Shown: piece by piece, positions 59,701 through 64,000 of the stretch
Numbering within the stretch: the first letter of the stretch is position 1
Layout of the letters: every line of letters begins with the position of its first letter
DNA from: Juglans regia
Lineage: Eukaryota; Streptophyta; Magnoliopsida; Fagales; Juglandaceae
Reading direction: 5' to 3'
Length of the DNA stretch: 64,000 bases
Assembly: GCF_001411555.2 (NCBI RefSeq)
Contig: NC_049916.1
Span: 25,190,558 to 25,254,557 of the forward strand
Translations under genes and position numbers: made by a program
Notes under the pieces: generated by a model
What the model was told of the DNA's origin: nothing
Databases searched by the model: none
The model's input: only the letters and a program-made list of their open reading frames with translations

Positions 59701-62700
59701 TGTAAGAAAAAGAAAACCAACGTATCACTCACAGAGATCTGTACTTCAATGGAAACTTCAGACACAAAGATCTTATGGCTTCCACTACAACAATTTTGAA
59801 CTCATCAGCAATATCTGACATGAAATTTGTTATCTGCTTCATCAGGCGATCCACACTTGATTCATTTCCTGTCTTCAAAAGTGTGGTGATCGCAAGTGTG
59901 GAAATGCTTCTGTTCTGGTCAGAAATTAAACTCTCCATATCAATGTTGCAGTTAGTGACGGCCATTGGATGTGTCATTGCAACCTGCAAAAATTCCAAGA
60001 TCACTCTTGTATTAAAGAATAGGAATACATCAGTATAACATATGAGATAAGCAAGCCATGTATGTTTCATTCATCATTAGGGAACTGCATGTGTCTTTTA
60101 CATTTTTTTCTTAATACATAGAACTTCAAGTATCTTTAACATAGATTATGTCTTTACCAAACCAGACAGAGAAACACCACCCTCTACCAATGCAGAAAGT
60201 CAATGTTTGCACATTCAATTCACCAACAAAAATAAATTAGAGAAACAGCACAATACTTTATGAGTGCAGAAGAACAATTTGTATTGGTAGGCAAAAGCAG
60301 TTAACCTTGTTCAAAGTACGGACAGCAGCAAATCTCAACACTGGTTTGGAAGAGCTTAAAAAGAGCTGAAGAACAGTAATTGCTGGAGTCAGTTCTCTAG
60401 TAGTGACACCACTGAGTTCCGTGATTGCTCTGGCAGCCTCAAAGATCACCATTTCTGCCTTCAGGCGTAAACAACCCTCAAGAAAATCATAAAAAGGACG
60501 GTCTCCTGTTTGTGTGTTTATGGCTGACTCACGGATAACCTAGCCACAGAACACTTCACACAGATAAAACACAAAAGTCCCCCCCTCAGTGAACAATATG
60601 ATAGAGCAGATACATACCTGACTAGTATAGCGAATCAAAAGGCATTGGGCCAAAGGAGAACGAACGGTGGACTTTGTCAAGCTGTTAACCAACTTGCTTA
60701 CAGCTAGCCGATCATTTTGTCTTATCTGCAAGTTTGAAGTGGTTATAACTATAACTACACCTTAGGTGACTCTAAATGAAATCCGCAAAATATAGCTTAA
60801 ATGACAATTGTGGCCTTAAGGGTGAGAAATGATGATCCTTAACCAACCATTTCTATAGAGTCCAAAACCAACAATGAAAAAAAGGCATTTTACACTGGCA
60901 CACATCCACTCTAGACATGCACAAACAAAACAAGACTTAGAGAATCCACAAATCTAAACATTTATCAATGAATTTTAAATTCATACTTTTATTGGTAAAA
61001 ATATATATTGGCGATGAGGAAGAGAATAGCATGAAATGATCTCATCTTCTTTTTGCCGATGACACTTTAATTTTCAATGAGCCCAACGAAGAACATATTT
61101 GTAACACCCCAATGGAAGGCCCAAACCACATGGCCTATACTCCAAAAGGACTAGTCAATGATACAATTGGAGCCCCATTGGAACCTTCTAAGAGCAAGAA
61201 CTTCTCCTTCCCAAGCAATGTGGGATCTCATACACTACCTACTCTTATCCATATCATATGGGGTATCACAATATTTGATCTTTGAGAGCATTGTTGTAAT
61301 GTTTTGAAGCTGTCTCGGGTCTCAAGATTAACCTAAACAAGTCTGAAATTGTAGATGTGGGTGCCATAGGTAATATTTCAGATTTGGATAATATTTTGGA
61401 GTGTAAGATTGCTTCACTGCCACTGAAGAATCTTAGTCTTCCCTTGAGGGTTCCTCACAAATCTGATTTGATATGGGATGGGGTGATTGAGGAGATTGAG
61501 AGAAGGTTGGCTGGATGGAATAAGTTATATTTGTCTAAAGGGGGAAGTATTACTTTGATAAAGAGTAAGTTGTCTAATCTTCCGACGTATTTTCTTTCTC
61601 TTTTCCCTTTGTCGGCTGGGGTTGCTAGAAGAATTGAGACAATTAATCTTCATTTCTTATGGGGAGGAATAGGAGAAGAAAAGAAGTTTCATTTGGTTAG
61701 TTGGAACAAGATTTTTCAACCGGTTTCTTGTGGAGGATTGGGGTGAGAAATTTGAGTTTGTTTAAAAAATCACTTCTTGGAAAATGGCTTTGGAGATATC
61801 ATGAAGAGAGAGGTGCTTTATGGAAGAAGGTTGTTGCTGTTAAATATGGGAGTGGGTGGGGGGATTGGGGTTCTAATGAAGTTAGAGAAGCGCATGGGGT
61901 GAGTTTATGGAGTTTATTAGGAAGGGTTGGGGGGAGTTTTCTAAACATATTAAATTTAAGGTGGGGGAAGGGAAGATGATTCTCTTTTGGCATGACATTT
62001 GGTGTGGAGAATCAGCTCTTAAATCAGATTTTCCATCTCTTTACAGGATTGCAAGAGATCAAAATGTTGCTGTGGCAGATTATCTTCAATATATGAATAA
62101 TAATATTCTATAGAATGTTGACTTTATTAGAGATGCAAATGACTGGGAAGTGAATGTTGTTTCAGATTTATTGGGAGGAATTTATAATTCAAAAGTGATG
62201 CAGGAAAGAGAGGACAGGCTATTGTGGGATCATGCTGGAAATTTCAGGTTTTCAGTCAATTCTTTTTATAAGGTGCTTAATTGTCATTCTGGTTGTGTAT
62301 TCCCCTGTAAAAGCATTTGGAGGGTGAAGGTACCTACTAAGGTGGCATTCTTCAATTGGGTGGTTGCTCTTGGGAAATTATTGACCACGGATAACCTTAG
62401 AAAACATGGTTTGTGTATAGCTGATTGGTGTGTCATGTGCAAGAAGGATAGTGAATCTGTAGATCATCTTTTTTACATTGTGAGGTGGCAAAGTCTTTGT
62501 GGAATGAGGTTATTGGTCGGATAGGTTTATATTGGGTGATGCCTAAGGAAGTTGTGGATCTTCTTGCTTGTTGGAATGGTTTTGAGGCAAGGAAAGGTGT
62601 TGATGCCAGATGGAGAATGATTCCTTTGTGTTTAATGTGGTGTTTATGGCTGGAAAGAAATGAGAGATGTTTTGAAGACAAGGAGCGTTCTTTTGAAGAT

Positions 62701-63997
62701 CTTCGAAATTTTTTCTTTTCGACTTTGAGTTTGTGGGCTAAGATCTTTGTAAGGAATGATGATAATGTACTGAATCTGTTTCTGTCTTAGTTTCTTGCTT
62801 TCTAGAGTGTGGTAGGTATTTCCTTTGTATACATCCAGTGTACTTGGGCTGCCTTTTCTTGGTAATAAAATTCTTATTACTTATAAATAAATATATATAT
62901 ATATATTGGTGAATTTAAATTTTAATGAAAAACTTATATAGGAAAAATAATGATTCTAGTAAGCCAGCAGCATAGATACACACTTTTTACAGCCAGCCAA
63001 TTATCTAATGATGTAAGTATTTCCTTTGATAATCAAATGAACAAATCATTAGCATTGGTTTGAATCAAAGAAATAATGCAGCATACCTGATGAAGCAAAG
63101 CCAGAGCATGAAATTGTACAAGGGCCGCCCTCGACTGAATCGCTTCCTGAACCTCATTGCTCCACCTCTTCACAATCTCTGGTGTTGTCTGTACAAATAG
63201 AATTTAGAGGACATTGTGGGACAAAAGAATATCCCTCTAAGAAATATGCGCAAGAAAAAAGTGATGATACCTGGAACAAATGAATCCCACTAACTAAGGC
63301 TGCACTTGCAACGACTGGATTCTTGTCAACTATTGCTTGTTTCAGGTAACGTTCAATTTGGGTGAGAAGGGTTCCTTCTGTTATCCGGCAAAGCACACGA
63401 ATAGCATTCGCCCGATACATGTCAGTCGTGCTAGTCATGTCCTTCATGAGGGAGCTTGTCACAATAATAACCTTTTTTAAGAATAAGAAACCATTTAGTA
63501 GCTATTCTTAGACACAAGGGTTTATATATAAAGGAGATGTTTTTTTATGACTAAACAAACAAATAAAGAAGCACACTTTTTTTTTTTTTGGATCAGTAAC
63601 AAACAAAGAAGCAAACGAAAATAAATCAAACAGGGAAAGTAACCTCATCCGCAGAAGGAGAAAGCTCCTTTATCATCAAATACACCATTCTCCTTAACCC
63701 TGTATCTCTTGACTGGAAAAGTTTCGTCACTGCAAAGAAAACTTCTGTGGCTTCAATCTGTAAATTAGGTGTAGAAACACATAATCAGAAAAGGTTCGAC
63801 CACCCAATTACATAATTTTATAGGTTCAATCCCTATATTCAGCACATTAAAAAAATATGAGAATAGATCAGATATGAAAATGTTAAGAAGAACGGATCTT
63901 CAAGGGAATAAAAATCAAGAAACAATTACAAAGAAAGAAACGTAACCTTTGTGAATGCCTCCCCTTGATTAAGTAGGTACAGAAGCTTTGTAATAAC
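56747..63997 (-). CDS. Coatomer subunit gamma (gamma-COP), lacking the N-terminus beyond the right edge
   Basis: Sixteen exons on the minus strand are in the window: 63997-63947, 63757-63644, 63471-63271, 63188-63087, 60725-60618, 60539-60306, 59983-59733, 59598-59427, 59325-59170, 59036-58986, 58719-58579, 58505-58308, 58217-58086, 58000-57827, 57612-57373, 56941-56747. They join in frame to 839 residues plus stop. The first visible residues are [17 protein letters not shown], so about 48 residues and the start are outside; the cut is exactly at the acceptor. The N-terminal part is adaptin-like alpha-solenoid ([26 protein letters not shown]). The C-terminal part is the appendage domain ([19 protein letters not shown], then [11 protein letters not shown] at the end). 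It is a subunit of the COPI coat for Golgi-to-ER and intra-Golgi transport. One intron (60617-60726 side to 63086) is enlarged by a LINE. Apparent counterpart: At4g34450. Confidence 0.95.
61000..62890 (+). mobile_element. 5'-truncated L1-type LINE fragment in a COPG intron, opposite strand
   Basis: Plus-strand pieces read [20 protein letters not shown] (the reverse transcriptase FADD motif, about 61045), then LNKSEI (61330), [20 protein letters not shown] (61480-61560) and a zinc-binding RVT region with [16 protein letters not shown] near 62430-62475. The order is that of the 3' half of a plant L1 ORF2. Frame changes near 61740 and 62110 make it inactive. The end GGTAATAAAATTCTTATTAC followed by an (AT)n tail at 62880-62905 is the usual LINE 3' end. 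It lies antisense within a COPG intron. Confidence 0.85.
61100..61270 (+). mobile_element. 171-bp solo-LTR/TRIM-like insertion nested in the LINE
   Basis: The block starts TGTAACACCCC and ends GGGGTATCACA, has TG...CA borders, and is flanked by a perfect 5-bp duplication ATATT (61095-61099 and 61271-61275). Removing the block restores the LINE reading ...EEHI followed by the next reverse transcriptase block. A GTGGGATCTCA-type motif inside is common in small plant solo LTRs. No coding capacity. Confidence 0.85.
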
Positions 63998-64000
63998 CTG

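Noticed and set aside
61357..62790. LINE frames as part of COPG
   Set aside because: They lie on the opposite strand, show reverse-transcriptase and zinc-binding motifs, and sit wholly within one intron.

Overview
This is a stretch of nuclear DNA from a flowering plant, almost certainly a woody eudicot. The signs are multi-exon genes with GT-AG introns, AT-rich intergenic DNA crowded with transposon remnants, and proteins that read as close relatives of Arabidopsis ones. One AT-rich short repeat family (core rich in GAGATGAGATGAG) recurs at least eight times. From memory it resembles repeats common in walnut, pecan and related Fagales, so a Juglandaceae-like tree is my guess; the genus is not proven.

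Left third (1-25 kb): a decayed Ty3/gypsy fragment; an intron-bearing pseudogene of the mitochondrial complex I subunit NDUFS8/TYKY (minus strand); an intact small NFD6-like gene with a 20-bp last exon; two non-autonomous hAT elements about 0.4 kb apart; a copia fragment; the At1g01500-like gene; and a BTB/POZ gene (minus strand) whose single intron holds a 259-bp tandem repeat and a SINE.

Middle (25-41 kb): a complete PIF/Harbinger-type element with matching ends and a TAA target duplication, carrying only the Myb/SANT-like ORF1, which has a stop; a transmembrane receptor-like kinase (At1g01540/At4g34500 type) with a duplicated last exon; an intact cyclase-associated protein gene (CAP1); and a probable solo LTR.

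Right third (41-64 kb): a repeat-rich gap of about 6 kb; an intact GH17 beta-1,3-glucanase with a CBM43 domain; a tRNA-Glu(TTC) gene; an intact heterotrimeric G-protein beta subunit (AGB1, 377 aa); and, on the minus strand, the coatomer gamma subunit (COPG). COPG runs off the right edge exactly at a splice acceptor and carries a LINE with a nested 171-bp LTR-like insertion in one intron.

Kinase, CAP1, GH17, AGB1 and gamma-COP are, from memory, neighbours in Arabidopsis (At4g34500, 34490, 34480, 34460, 34450), so the right half is a conserved syntenic block rather than an operon or pathway cluster. The genes are housekeeping or signalling genes: actin turnover, cell-wall glucan, G-protein signalling and Golgi vesicle coat. 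I found no convincing undescribed multi-gene system. The most interesting items are structural: the duplicated kinase exon, the ORF1-only Harbinger element, the nested insertions and the tandem repeats.
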